A stretch of DNA of 64,000 nt, from positions 1 to 64,000 of the forward strand of contig NZ_FRCC01000002.1 in the NCBI RefSeq assembly GCF_900142775.1, given 5' to 3'. The position numbers and the translations under genes were made by a program. The notes below the pieces were generated by a model. The model was not told where the DNA came from. It was given only the letters and a program-made list of their open reading frames with translations, and ran no database searches. Origin of the DNA: Flavobacterium flevense. Its GTDB lineage: Bacteria > Bacteroidota > Bacteroidia > Flavobacteriales > Flavobacteriaceae. Positions 35,804-44,385 of the stretch are shown one piece after another (position 1 is the first letter of the stretch; every line of letters starts with the position of its first letter).

Positions 35804-37096
35804 TTAAACAACCCTTACCACAAAATAGTTTTTCTTTCCGCTTTGTAATAACACAAATTGATTGTTGATTAAATCATTGGCTGAAAGCACAAAATCTTCT
35901 TTTACTTTTTCTCTGTTTACCGAAATAGAATTAGCCGTCAAAGCTCTTCTTGCTTCTCCATTCGATTTAAAAAAACCTGTTTTTTCATTTAAAACGTCGA
36001 CAATGTTGATTCCTGCTTCGATTTCAGTTCTGGCAATTTCAGCCTGTGGAACACCGTCAAAAACTTCTAAGAAAGTAGCTTCATCCAGTTGTTTCAAATC
36101 ATCGGCAGTTGCATTTCCAAAAAGAATTCCTGATGCTTTGATAGCATTTTCCAAATCTTCCTTAGAATGAACCATTATAGTAATTTCTTCCGCCAGACGC
36201 TTTTGTAACAAACGCAAATGCGGTGCTTCTCTATGTTGGATAGTCAACGCTTCAATTTCTTCTTTCGATAAAAATGTAAAAATTTTGATGTATTTCTCTG
36301 CATCAACATCCGAGGTATTCAACCAATATTGGTAAAATTTATAGGGTGAAGTTCTGGCAGCATCTAACCAAATATTTCCTCCTTCGGATTTACCAAATTT
36401 GGTTCCATCGGCTTTTGTAATTAACGGACAAGTCAAAGCATAGGCTTTTCCGCTCGCTATTCGGCGAACTAATTCGGTTCCCGTAGTGATATTTCCCCAT
36501 TGGTCACTTCCTCCCATTTGCAACGTACAACTTTTATCTCTGTACAAATGCAAAAAGTCGTATCCTTGAACCAATTGATACGTAAACTCTGTAAACGACA
36601 TTCCTTCGGCAGCTTCTGACGACAAACGTTTCTTTACCGAATCTTTAGCCATCATGTAGTTCACCGTAATGTGCTTTCCTACATCACGAATGAATTCCAG
36701 AAATGAAAAATTCTTCATCCAATCGTAATTGTTTACTAATTCAGCTGCATTTGCCGCATCCGAAGTAAAATCTAAAAAACGAGCCAATTGTCCTTTTATC
36801 GCTTCCTGATTGTGACGCAAAGTGGCTTCATCCAGCAAATTTCTTTCATTCGATTTCCCTGACGGATCTCCAATCATTCCGGTTGCTCCGCCCACTAAAG
36901 CTAATGGTTTATGTCCCGCAAGTTGAAAATGTTTCAATAACATTACGCCAACTAAGTGTCCTATATGTAATGAATCTGCAGTTGGGTCAATACCCACATA
37001 CGCCACACGCATTTGTTCCATCAAATGTTCTTCGGTGCCTGGCATAACATCGTGGAGCATTCCTCTCCAAGTTACTTCTTCAATAAAATTTTTCAT
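35804..37096 (-). CDS. tyrS: Tyrosyl-tRNA synthetase
   Basis: A 430-residue class I synthetase charging tRNA-Tyr. HIGH motif at residues 44-47 (SLHIGHLVG), KFGKS at 233-237 in place of KMSKS as usual in bacterial TyrS, and a C-terminal S4 RNA-binding domain ([14 protein letters not shown]). The length is typical. It is transcribed alone; a TATATTTG -7 motif lies on the minus strand at 37155-37148, in an arm of the repeat region upstream. Confidence 0.97.
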   Translation of the reverse strand: MKNFIEEVTWRGMLHDVMPGTEEHLMEQMRVAYVGIDPTADSLHIGHLVGVMLLKHFQLAGHKPLALVGGATGMIGDPSGKSNERNLLDEATLRHNQEAIKGQLARFLDFTSDAANAAELVNNYDWMKNFSFLEFIRDVGKHITVNYMMAKDSVKKRLSSEAAEGMSFTEFTYQLVQGYDFLHLYRDKSCTLQMGGSDQWGNITTGTELVRRIASGKAYALTCPLITKADGTKFGKSEGGNIWLDAARTSPYKFYQYWLNTSDVDAEKYIKIFTFLSKEEIEALTIQHREAPHLRLLQKRLAEEITIMVHSKEDLENAIKASGILFGNATADDLKQLDEATFLEVFDGVPQAEIARTEIEAGINIVDVLNEKTGFFKSNGEARRALTANSISVNREKVKEDFVLSANDLINNQFVLLQSGKKNYFVVRVV

Positions 37097-37147
37097 CTTT
37101 TTTAATCAATTTACTTCGTCAGTTCAGCCATTCCGGCTTCGAGTGCG

Positions 37148-37598
37148 CAAATATAACAATATCAATGGCAAAATTCAATAGCAATAGCAATGACAAAATC
37201 CATATTAGTTTTAATAATCACCGCTAAGATGAATATTTTCCTTTAAATTATTACTGTTTTTAATTTTTATAAGTTTCATTAAATTTTATTTTTTGATGTG
37301 GCAAAATTCAATAACAATACCAATGACAAAATCAATATTAGTTTTAATAATCACCGCTAAGATGAATATTTTCCTTTAAATTATTACTGTTTTTAATTTT
37401 TATAAGTTTCATTAAATTTTATTTTTTGATGTGGCAAAATTCAATAACAATACCAATGACAAAATCAATATTAGTTTTAATGATCACCGCTAAGATGAAT
37501 ATTTCCCTTTAAATTATTACTGTTTTAATTTTTATAAGTGCCTATAAATTTGATTTTGCCATTGAAATTGATTTTTGATATTGATATTGTTATATTTA
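37148..37598. repeat. 133-bp tandem repeat enclosed by inverted promoter-bearing arms
   Basis: Units beginning TGGCAAAATTCAATA start at 37166, 37299 and 37432, exactly 133 bp apart; the first two are full and the third is cut at about 37540. The ends are inverted: AAATATAACAATATCAAT at 37149-37166 recurs in reverse complement near 37580-37598. Each arm contains a TATATTT(G/A) motif pointing outward, toward tyrS on the left and the epimerase gene on the right. The arms carry CAATRG hexamers related to those at 43258 and 44243. No ORF lies inside. Confidence 0.88.
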
Positions 37599-37602
37599 CA
37601 AA

Positions 37603-38595
37603 ATGATTTTAGTTACAGGAGGTACAGGTTTAGTTGGCGCACATTTACTGATTCATTTAGTAGAAAATGGAGAACAGGTTCGTGCTATTTATCGGAAGAA
37701 AAACAAAATTCAAAAAACAAAATTGCTATTTGAGCATTACAATAAATCAGCACTCTTTGATGCTATCGAATGGGTTCAGGCAGATATTCTTGATATTCCG
37801 TCTTTAGAACATGCTTTTGTAAATATTTCTAAAGTGTACCATTGTGCCGCAGTGATTTCTTTTGATCCAAGAGACGAAAATTTACTTCGAAAAACAAATA
37901 TTGAAGGCACTGCCAATATCGTTAATTTTTGCCTGGCCAAAGGAGTTCAGAAATTATGTTATGTGAGTTCTGTGGCAGCTCTTGGCGACTTAGCCTCACA
38001 CGAAACTATCATTACCGAAGAAACCGAATGGAATCCTGAGAAACATCATAATGATTATGCTATTTCAAAATATGGCGCCGAAATGGAAATCTGGCGCGGT
38101 CAGCAAGAAGGTTTAAATGTTATTATTGTAAATCCCGGAGTCATTTTAGGACCTGGATTTGAAGATCAGGGCAGCGGACAACTGATTAAAAAAATAGCCA
38201 CAGGACTATTGTTTTACACTAAAGGAACCACCGGATTTGTCACGGTTAATGACGTAGTGAGAATTATGCGCCAATTAATGGAAAGCGCCATCAATAATGA
38301 ACGCTATATTCTAATTGCTGAAAACATTGTTTTTCAGGATCTTTTTAACACCATTGCCGATAGTGTAAAAGCAAAAAGGCCCAGCATTGAAGCTAAGCCT
38401 TATATAATGGAAATAACCTGGCGATTATACTGGTTTTTAAGCCTTTTTTCCGGAAAAACGAATAATTTATCCAAAGATACTGTTCGCTCTTTTTTGAGTA
38501 AAACCAAATTCTCTAATGAGAAAATTAAAACCGCAATAAATGTTTCTTTTACTGATGTACATCAATACATCAAAGAAAATTTCAGCATTAATTAA
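37603..38595 (+). CDS. NAD(P)-dependent epimerase/dehydratase (extended SDR)
   Basis: A 330-residue extended short-chain dehydrogenase. The Rossmann motif TGGTGLVGAHL opens the protein (residues 5-15), with catalytic Ser122/123 in YVSSVAALG and Tyr152-xxx-Lys156 (YAISK). The C-terminal half should bind the substrate, probably a nucleotide sugar, sterol-like or dihydroflavonol-type molecule; this cannot be settled. It ends 8 bases inside the convergent DUF4296 gene. Confidence 0.85.
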   Translation: MILVTGGTGLVGAHLLIHLVENGEQVRAIYRKKNKIQKTKLLFEHYNKSALFDAIEWVQADILDIPSLEHAFVNISKVYHCAAVISFDPRDENLLRKTNIEGTANIVNFCLAKGVQKLCYVSSVAALGDLASHETIITEETEWNPEKHHNDYAISKYGAEMEIWRGQQEGLNVIIVNPGVILGPGFEDQGSGQLIKKIATGLLFYTKGTTGFVTVNDVVRIMRQLMESAINNERYILIAENIVFQDLFNTIADSVKAKRPSIEAKPYIMEITWRLYWFLSLFSGKTNNLSKDTVRSFLSKTKFSNEKIKTAINVSFTDVHQYIKENFSIN

Positions 38596-39145
38596 TTTTA
38601 ACTCCGTTTTTAATCACTGTTGATTTTATTCCGGTAGAAGTTGGCGTAGCTTTTTTAGGCTTTTTCTTTAACAATTTCAAGCTGTCTTTTTTCCTGATTT
38701 TTTGTAAAGAATCTTTCTTAGCCAAAGCCACTTTTTTTACCTCAGCAATAGAATCTAATCGTTTCTTTTTAGCTGCAATCAGGGAATCTTTTTTGGCTTC
38801 TTTTTTTATTAACGAATCCAAAACTATTTTTTTTCTGTCAATACGCTTAATAACACTGTCATACATTTGTTTGTAATCATCGTATTGAGACGCATAATAG
38901 ATATTATTTTGAGCAAATTGTGCACTGTCTACCTTGTATTTTCTAAAAATAAACTCCTTAGGATTCACTTTATAATTTTCGGTAGTATTGGGATCATTGT
39001 ATTTTATAGCTTCCAGAAGCGCTAAATCATAGATAATATTTTCCATTACTTCTTTGTCAATAAGAGCATCCGGTTCCTTAACACCTTCTTCCTTACAGCT
39101 AAAAAACAATAGTATAATTACTAATAATGAAACCGTTTTTTTCAT
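38588..39145 (-). CDS. DUF4296 domain lipoprotein
   Basis: A 185-residue lipoprotein with lipobox IILLFFSCKEE (Cys17). The DUF4296 domain (about 25-110) includes MENIIYDLALLEAIKYN and YKVDSAQFAQNNIYYASQYD. A long lysine-rich helical tail (about 105-170) follows. Function unknown, but in many flavobacteria this family sits beside dihydroorotase, as here (3-base spacing), so they share a transcript. Confidence 0.85.
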   Translation of the reverse strand: MKKTVSLLVIILLFFSCKEEGVKEPDALIDKEVMENIIYDLALLEAIKYNDPNTTENYKVNPKEFIFRKYKVDSAQFAQNNIYYASQYDDYKQMYDSVIKRIDRKKIVLDSLIKKEAKKDSLIAAKKKRLDSIAEVKKVALAKKDSLQKIRKKDSLKLLKKKPKKATPTSTGIKSTVIKNGVKIN

Positions 39146-39148
39146 TCC

Positions 39149-40489
39149 TTATCTTTCAAATAATAGTCTTTTTCCAGCGCGAATATCTTTTACCTTAAAA
39201 GCATTATAAACTAATTGTCCGTTTACAAAAGTATGCGTAATTCTCGATTTAAAGGTGAATCCTTCAAATGGAGACCAACCGCATTTAGCAAAAATATTTT
39301 CTTTTTTTACACCCCATGGTAAGCCTGAGTTTACAATTACTAAATCGGCATGATAGCCTTCTTTAATAAATCCACGTTTCTCTATTTTGAAAATCTTAGC
39401 CGGATTATGGCACATTTTTTCCACAATTTTCTCAATGCTGATTTTTCCCTGATGGTATGCTTCAAACATCGCCACCACTGCGTGTTGTACTAATGGTCCT
39501 CCTGATGGTGCTTTTAAATAGGATTGTTTTTTTTCTTCCAGTGTATGCGGAGCATGATCTGTAGCAATAACATCTATTCGATCATCATTCAAAGCCTTCC
39601 ATAAAGCGTCTCTGTCGTGAGCCGTTTTCACTGCCGGATTCCATTTGATAAAATTCCCTTTGGTTGCATAATCATCATTGGTAAACCATAAATGATGTAC
39701 ACAAACCTCAGCAGTAATTTTCTTTTCTTCTAATGGAATTTTATTGGTAAACAAATCCATTTCTTTAGCCGTAGACAAGTGAAAAATATGCAAACGGGCT
39801 CCTGTTTTTTTAGCCAATTCAATCGCTTTTGAAGAAGATAAATAACAAGCTTCTTCGCTTCTTATTAAATGATGCACAGTCACCGGAACATCATCGCCAT
39901 ATTCAGCAATATATTTTTCAGTATTGGCTTTAATAGTCGCCTCATCCTCACAATGTACCGCAATTAAAAGCGGCGTACTTGAAAATATTTTTTCCAGTGT
40001 AGCTTCGTTATCCACCAGCATATTCCCTGTTGAGGAACCTAAGAATATCTTGATTCCGGCAACATTTTTAGGATTGGTTTTTAGAACTTCTTCCAGATTA
40101 TCATTGGTTGCTCCCATCATAAACGAATAGTTCGCATAGGATTTTTGAGCAGCAAGCTGGTATTTTTCTTCTAAAATTTCCTGAGTAACCGCATTAGGCA
40201 CCGTATTAGGCTGCTCTATAAACGAAGTAATCCCGCCGGCAACAGCAGCTCTGGATTCTGATTCAATATCCCCTTTGTGCGTTAAACCCGGCTCTCTAAA
40301 ATGTACCTGATCATCTATAGCACCCGGAATTAAATAATTTCCTTCGGCGTCTATAATTTTACAATCGGAGGATTTTGCACTAATGCTTTCTGAAATTTCA
40401 ACAATTAAGTCATTCTCAATTAAAACATCGCCCTCAAAAATTACTCCTTCATTTACTATTTTGGCATTCTTAATTAAAACCCTGTTCAT
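39149..40489 (-). CDS. pyrC: Dihydroorotase
   Basis: A 446-residue amidohydrolase of pyrimidine synthesis that interconverts carbamoyl-aspartate and dihydroorotate in the cytoplasm. Metal-site motifs: QVHFREPGLTHKGD (residues 61-74), AVHCEDE, HIFHLST and ATDHAPHT. The first motif reads QxH where most dihydroorotases have HxH (position 61). I recall related Bacteroidota proteins with the same change but cannot verify it. It is followed by the DUF4296 gene and preceded by the glycosyltransferase gene with a 10-base gap. Confidence 0.92.
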   Translation of the reverse strand: MNRVLIKNAKIVNEGVIFEGDVLIENDLIVEISESISAKSSDCKIIDAEGNYLIPGAIDDQVHFREPGLTHKGDIESESRAAVAGGITSFIEQPNTVPNAVTQEILEEKYQLAAQKSYANYSFMMGATNDNLEEVLKTNPKNVAGIKIFLGSSTGNMLVDNEATLEKIFSSTPLLIAVHCEDEATIKANTEKYIAEYGDDVPVTVHHLIRSEEACYLSSSKAIELAKKTGARLHIFHLSTAKEMDLFTNKIPLEEKKITAEVCVHHLWFTNDDYATKGNFIKWNPAVKTAHDRDALWKALNDDRIDVIATDHAPHTLEEKKQSYLKAPSGGPLVQHAVVAMFEAYHQGKISIEKIVEKMCHNPAKIFKIEKRGFIKEGYHADLVIVNSGLPWGVKKENIFAKCGWSPFEGFTFKSRITHTFVNGQLVYNAFKVKDIRAGKRLLFER

Positions 40490-40499
40490 TGTCTTTATA

Positions 40500-41225
40500 T
40501 TATAATCTATTAACTATTTTTTTTAATCGCAGCGAAATCACGCCAAAAACGGCTTCCACTATTATGGAATTACTCATTTTAGACTGCCCTTTAGTTCGGT
40601 CTGTAAAAATAATAGGCACTTCGGCAATATTAAATTTATTACAAAAAGTACGGTATTTCATTTCTATCTGAAAAGCATAACCCACAAATTTTATCTTATC
40701 AAGATTTATTTTCTCCAAAACAGATCGTTTATAACAAACAAAACCAGCAGTCGCATCATGAATCATCATCCCGGTAATCATTCGTACATAAACCGAAGCA
40801 AAATAAGACATCAGCACACGGCTTAACGGCCAGTTCACAACATTTACACCAGTAACATAACGGGAACCAATGGCTAAATCAGCATCACCAAAATGACAGG
40901 CATTGTATAATTTTTCTAAATCATTTGGATTATGTGAAAAATCGGCATCCATCTCAAAAATAAATTCATAATTGTGAGCCAGTGCCCATTTAAATCCATG
41001 TACATAAGCGGTGCCCAGACCTGATTTTTGCTTTCTGTTCTCCAGAAATAAACGCCCTTCAAACTCCGTTTGCAACAACCGAACCTTGTCAGCCGTATGA
41101 TCCGGAGAATTATCATCTACTATAAGAACATGAAAAACCTTATGTTGTGAAAGTACCGCTCTAATGATACTTTCGATATTTTCAATTTCGTTATAGGTGG
41201 GAATTATAACAATACAATTATTCAT
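40500..41225 (-). CDS. Polyprenol monophosphomannose synthase-like GT2 glycosyltransferase
   Basis: A 241-residue family 2 glycosyltransferase like DPM1. Nucleotide-sugar site: IPTYNE at 8-13, VDDNSPD (36-42) and EMDADFSHNP (91-100). VTGVNVVNWPLSR is typical of dolichyl-phosphate mannose synthases. It probably moves a sugar from a nucleotide donor to a polyprenyl phosphate at the inner membrane, feeding glycan or lipoprotein modification. A -7 motif TACTTTTG lies on the minus strand at 41252-41245. Confidence 0.9.
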   Translation of the reverse strand: MNNCIVIIPTYNEIENIESIIRAVLSQHKVFHVLIVDDNSPDHTADKVRLLQTEFEGRLFLENRKQKSGLGTAYVHGFKWALAHNYEFIFEMDADFSHNPNDLEKLYNACHFGDADLAIGSRYVTGVNVVNWPLSRVLMSYFASVYVRMITGMMIHDATAGFVCYKRSVLEKINLDKIKFVGYAFQIEMKYRTFCNKFNIAEVPIIFTDRTKGQSKMSNSIIVEAVFGVISLRLKKIVNRL

Positions 41226-41244
41226 GTTTCTGGAAATTTCAACG

Positions 41245-41322
41245 CAAAAGTAACCTTTTTATAGCATTTCATTCATAATAATATTATAATAAAAATATTG
41301 ATATAAAATTTTACTAATTTTG
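41245..41322. promoter_or_regulatory. Divergent promoters
   Basis: TACTTTTG on the minus strand (41252-41245) faces the glycosyltransferase, and TAATTTTG on the plus strand (41315-41322) faces the DUF4271 gene. Both match TAnnTTTG. The gap is 105 bases. Confidence 0.6.
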
Positions 41323-41330
41323 CTTTCGCT

Positions 41331-42002
41331 ATGACAGACTACCTTTTACATCCGAGAATTATCGAAAACAAAGACTGGGCCACCTTTTTATTTGTTTTGG
41401 CTTTTGCTATTATTGCTTTCACCAGATCGGCTTACGGAAATCGGTTTGGTGATTTCATCAATCTCATCTTTTCGGATAAATATTCTAAAGTGTATCGCGA
41501 CAGCAGTCAGTTAAAAAGCAGCTTTACCATATCCTTATTTTTTGTACAGGTGATTTCTTTTGCTTTTTTCATCCAGATATCTTTAAGTATTTTTGGTTAT
41601 GCCTCAAAAACCGACTGGTTACTTTACATTCAGATTATTACTTTCCTTCTATTTTTTATTTTATCAAAGTTTTTAATCGAAAAAATTATTGCCACTACTT
41701 TCAATATTGAAGAGTTTGTAGAGCAATTTAACCTTCAAAAAATCACTTATCGCACCTATATAGGTATAATTATTTTACCTGTAAATATTATTTTATTTTA
41801 CTACAACGCTGTTTCACAGAATATTCCTATAGCAATAATTGCATTAATAGTAATGTTGAGTGTTCTGACTTATTCCCTTTCAATAAAAAAATATCAAAAA
41901 TTAATATTCAGCAAGTTGTTTTATTTTATTTTATATCTTTGCACTCTCGAAATAGCTCCCTACTTTTTCATGTATTATTTGTTTACAAAAGGGAGCGCTT
42001 AG
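41331..42002 (+). CDS. DUF4271 integral membrane protein
   Basis: A 223-residue protein with about five to six membrane helices. DUF4271 features: an N-terminal helix after ENKDWATFLFVLAF, the FSDKYSKVYRD segment and KNSFTI-like repeats. Function unknown, but the family commonly lies directly before hemD in flavobacteria, as here (13 bases). Inner membrane. Confidence 0.85.
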   Translation: MTDYLLHPRIIENKDWATFLFVLAFAIIAFTRSAYGNRFGDFINLIFSDKYSKVYRDSSQLKSSFTISLFFVQVISFAFFIQISLSIFGYASKTDWLLYIQIITFLLFFILSKFLIEKIIATTFNIEEFVEQFNLQKITYRTYIGIIILPVNIILFYYNAVSQNIPIAIIALIVMLSVLTYSLSIKKYQKLIFSKLFYFILYLCTLEIAPYFFMYYLFTKGSA

Positions 42003-42015
42003 AAAATGTTAAAAT

Positions 42016-42765
42016 ATGAAAGTCAAAACAATTTTGGTATCGCAACCAGAGCCTAAAGTAGAGAATTCGCCTTACTTTGAACTCCAACAAAAACATAAAA
42101 TCAAAATTGATTTCCGCCCTTTTATCCATATAGAAGGAGTTAGCGCAAAAGAAATTAGACTTCAAAAAATTGATCTCAACAACTATTCGGCTATCATTTT
42201 AACCAGTAGAAATGCTGTTGACCACTTTTTTAGAGTGGCTGAGGAAATGCGTTTTAAAATTCCCGAAGGTTTGAAATACTTTTGCCAGTCTGAAGCAGTA
42301 GCTTTTTACCTTCAAAAATATGTGGTTTACAGGAAACGTAAAATTTATGTGGGAGCAAAAGATTTTGCCGACCTATCTCCTTTGATTAAAAAATACAAAG
42401 ACGAGAAATTCTTATTACCGGCTTCTGATCAGTTAAATGCAGACGCTCCAATCACTTTAGACAATCTAAAAGTAGACTGGACGCAGGCCACTTTTTACAG
42501 AACGGTTATGAGTGATTTATCCGATTTAGCAGATGTATATTACGATGTTCTGGCTTTCTTTAGCCCAACAGGAATAAAATCTTTATACAAAAACTTCCCG
42601 GATTTCCAGCAAAACAACACCAGAATTGCTGTTTTTGGAAGTACCACTCAAAAAGAAGCCTTAGACCACGGATTAAGAGTAGACATTATGGCTCCTGCTC
42701 CCGGAACACCTTCTATGACTATGGCGTTAGAAAAATACGTATCAGAAGCTAATAAAGGAAAATAA
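42016..42765 (+). CDS. hemD: Uroporphyrinogen-III synthase
   Basis: A 249-residue HemD-family protein that closes the ring of hydroxymethylbilane to uroporphyrinogen III in haem synthesis. The family is sequence-poor in motifs. Support comes from IILTSRNAVDHFFRVAEE, DVLAFFSPTGIKSLYKNFP and FGSTTQKEALDHGLRVDIMA, which match the two-domain HemD pattern of Ser/Thr contacts. It follows DUF4271, its usual neighbour, and is closed by a terminator. Confidence 0.88.
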   Translation: MKVKTILVSQPEPKVENSPYFELQQKHKIKIDFRPFIHIEGVSAKEIRLQKIDLNNYSAIILTSRNAVDHFFRVAEEMRFKIPEGLKYFCQSEAVAFYLQKYVVYRKRKIYVGAKDFADLSPLIKKYKDEKFLLPASDQLNADAPITLDNLKVDWTQATFYRTVMSDLSDLADVYYDVLAFFSPTGIKSLYKNFPDFQQNNTRIAVFGSTTQKEALDHGLRVDIMAPAPGTPSMTMALEKYVSEANKGK

Positions 42766-42787
42766 ACTTAATTAGACACCATATTAC

Positions 42788-42821
42788 AAAGCCTTCTCAA
42801 TAAAAAGAGAGGGCTTTTTTT
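42788..42821 (+). terminator. Intrinsic terminator after hemD
   Basis: AAAGCCTTCTC pairs with GAGAGGGCTTT (one G-T pair) around an 8-base loop, followed by a T run. Confidence 0.9.
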
Positions 42822-42890
42822 ATGCTATTTATTCTCAGATGAGTTTTTTGAGTATTTTTGATTCATCACAATCAAAAAATAAATAAAAAA

Positions 42891-43250
42891 ATGAAAAGAA
42901 AAATTCAATTAATGGCACTGATGCTTCCATTTTCCCTGTTACTCATCAATTGCAGCAGTACCCGAAAAGGAAATTCAGGATATGTTGACATTAAAAAAAT
43001 AAGTTACACCAGCGACATCAAACCTCTTATTGAAAATAGCTGTACGCCATGCCACATTCCGCCACAAGGAAAAAAAGAAGCTTTTGACAGCTATGAACAT
43101 GTAAAAGAAAATATCGGCGCTATAATTTCGCGTGTAAAACTACCACAAGACGACCGAAAATTTATGCCTCCTGTAAATAAAAAACCGGCTTTGACTGATG
43201 CTCAGGTAGCGGTTTTAACGGAATGGCAACAACAAAATATGCCGGAATAA
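42891..43250 (+). CDS. Monohaem cytochrome c-like lipoprotein
   Basis: A 120-residue lipoprotein. The ATG at 42891 gives a normal lipoprotein signal with lipobox LLLINCSST (Cys21); a TTG further upstream is rejected because it falls in the -7 motif TATTTTTG at 42853-42860. One haem-binding CxxCH is present (CTPCH, 51-55), with a candidate Met ligand in KFMPPVNKK and a final helix LTDAQVAVLTEWQQQ. It probably carries electrons in the periplasm. The partner enzyme is not nearby. Confidence 0.85.
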   Translation: MKRKIQLMALMLPFSLLLINCSSTRKGNSGYVDIKKISYTSDIKPLIENSCTPCHIPPQGKKEAFDSYEHVKENIGAIISRVKLPQDDRKFMPPVNKKPALTDAQVAVLTEWQQQNMPE

Positions 43251-43257
43251 AATACTC

Positions 43258-43455
43258 AATGGCTATTTCAAAATTCAATGACAATGGCAATGACAATGAA
43301 AGCTGTTGAAAGTTAGATCAATTCCATCCCGAAGTATCGGGATAAAATTCCAAATCCAATTAATCACTAATCATCGGAATTTGGAATTTTTATTTTTTTG
43401 AAGTTGACTTTTGAAATTGCTATTGCTATTGCTATTGCCATTGCTATTGAATTCC
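43258..43455. repeat. Dispersed inverted repeat with (CAATRG)n arms, copy 2
   Basis: Left arm has CAATGG/CAATGA-type hexamers (43258-43306). The right arm is their inverse, with ATTGCT repeated several times (43417-43450). Inside are a small hairpin ATCCCGA/TCGGGAT (43326-43343) and a core that pairs AAAATTCCAAAT with ATTTGGAATTTT. It fills the gap between the convergent cytochrome and peptidase genes and probably also stops transcription. Related to copies at 37148 and 44243. Confidence 0.82.
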
Positions 43456-44145
43456 TTAATCCCTTCTGTTTCCTCCCATAAAAATAGAAAGATAATACAG
43501 TAAGGTTGCTATAGAGCCCAAAGCTGCTACCAGATAAGTACGCGCTGCCCATTTTAAAGAATCCTCAGCACCCGCATATTCAGCAGGATTAAGCATGTTT
43601 TTTGTTTTAAGCCAGGCCAAAGCACGGTTACTTGCATCATACTCTACCGGCAAGGTAACAACTGAAAACACTGTTGTTGCAGCAAATAAAATAATCCCGA
43701 ACAACAATAATCCCGGAAACGTTTTTAACATCAGGATTCCTGCCAGTAAAATCCATTGCATGTAAGTTGAAGCCACATTTACAAACGGAACCAACTTAGA
43801 ACGCATTTTCAGCCACTCATATCCCACCGCATGTTGCACAGCATGTCCACATTCATGAGCCGCTACTGCAGCCGCGGCCGCATTACGCTCATTGTACACC
43901 GCCTCACTTAAATTCACCGTTTTATCTGCCGGATTATAATGATCCGTCAATCGTCCCGGAGTCGAAATCACGCGTACATCATAAATTCCGTTATCCGATA
44001 ACATTTTCTGAGCAATCTCAGCACCACTCATGTTATTTTGCAAATGCAATTGTGAATAATGTTCAAACTTGCTCTTTAATCTCGAACTTACTAACCAGCT
44101 GAACAACATAATTGCTCCCGCCAGAATTAAATAACCACTTCCCAT
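43456..44145 (-). CDS. Zinc metallopeptidase, Zn_peptidase_2/YugP family
   Basis: A 229-residue membrane protease with an N-terminal helix (about 4-20), the zinc motif HECGH (97-101) within AAAVAAHECGHAVQHA, and two or three further helices (about 125-170 and 205-225). YugP-type proteases are membrane-bound and act on unknown substrates. The start MGSGYLILAG gives the usual length. The stop codon abuts the repeat element downstream. Confidence 0.9.
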   Translation of the reverse strand: MGSGYLILAGAIMLFSWLVSSRLKSKFEHYSQLHLQNNMSGAEIAQKMLSDNGIYDVRVISTPGRLTDHYNPADKTVNLSEAVYNERNAAAAAVAAHECGHAVQHAVGYEWLKMRSKLVPFVNVASTYMQWILLAGILMLKTFPGLLLFGIILFAATTVFSVVTLPVEYDASNRALAWLKTKNMLNPAEYAGAEDSLKWAARTYLVAALGSIATLLYYLSIFMGGNRRD

Positions 44146-44242
44146 ATCTTTTGTATTTAGTTTTTTAGTTTTCCAATGTAAACAGCAAATTGTACACCAA
44201 ATTACAAAAATGCCAATTTGACATCTGTTAAAAAAAATACAA

Positions 44243-44385
44243 TTTCAATGGCAATAGCAATTACAAAATTCAATGGCAAAAAAAAAATCCAAATCCCAAT
44301 TAACTTATTGTCATTGGAATTTGGAATTTAATTATCAACTTCATATTACTATTGAAATTGATTTTTGAAATTGCTATTGATTTGG
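44243..44385. repeat. Dispersed inverted repeat with (CAATRG)n arms, copy 3
   Basis: The left arm contains TTCAATGGCAATAGCAAT (44247-44264) and the right arm ends GAAATTGCTATTGAT just before the leuS stop. The core shares CCAAATCCCAATTAA and CATTGGAATTTGGAATTT with copy 2. It lies between leuS and the peptidase gene. Confidence 0.82.

Noticed and set aside
37166..37550. CRISPR array
   Set aside because: The 133-bp units are contiguous and identical throughout, with no unique spacers and no cas genes nearby.
4751..42344. An 18-base string TTACAGGAAACGTAAAAT present both at 4751 and inside hemD at 42327
   Set aside because: One shared 18-mer is plausible by chance in 64 kb of AT-rich DNA, and the flanks do not match.
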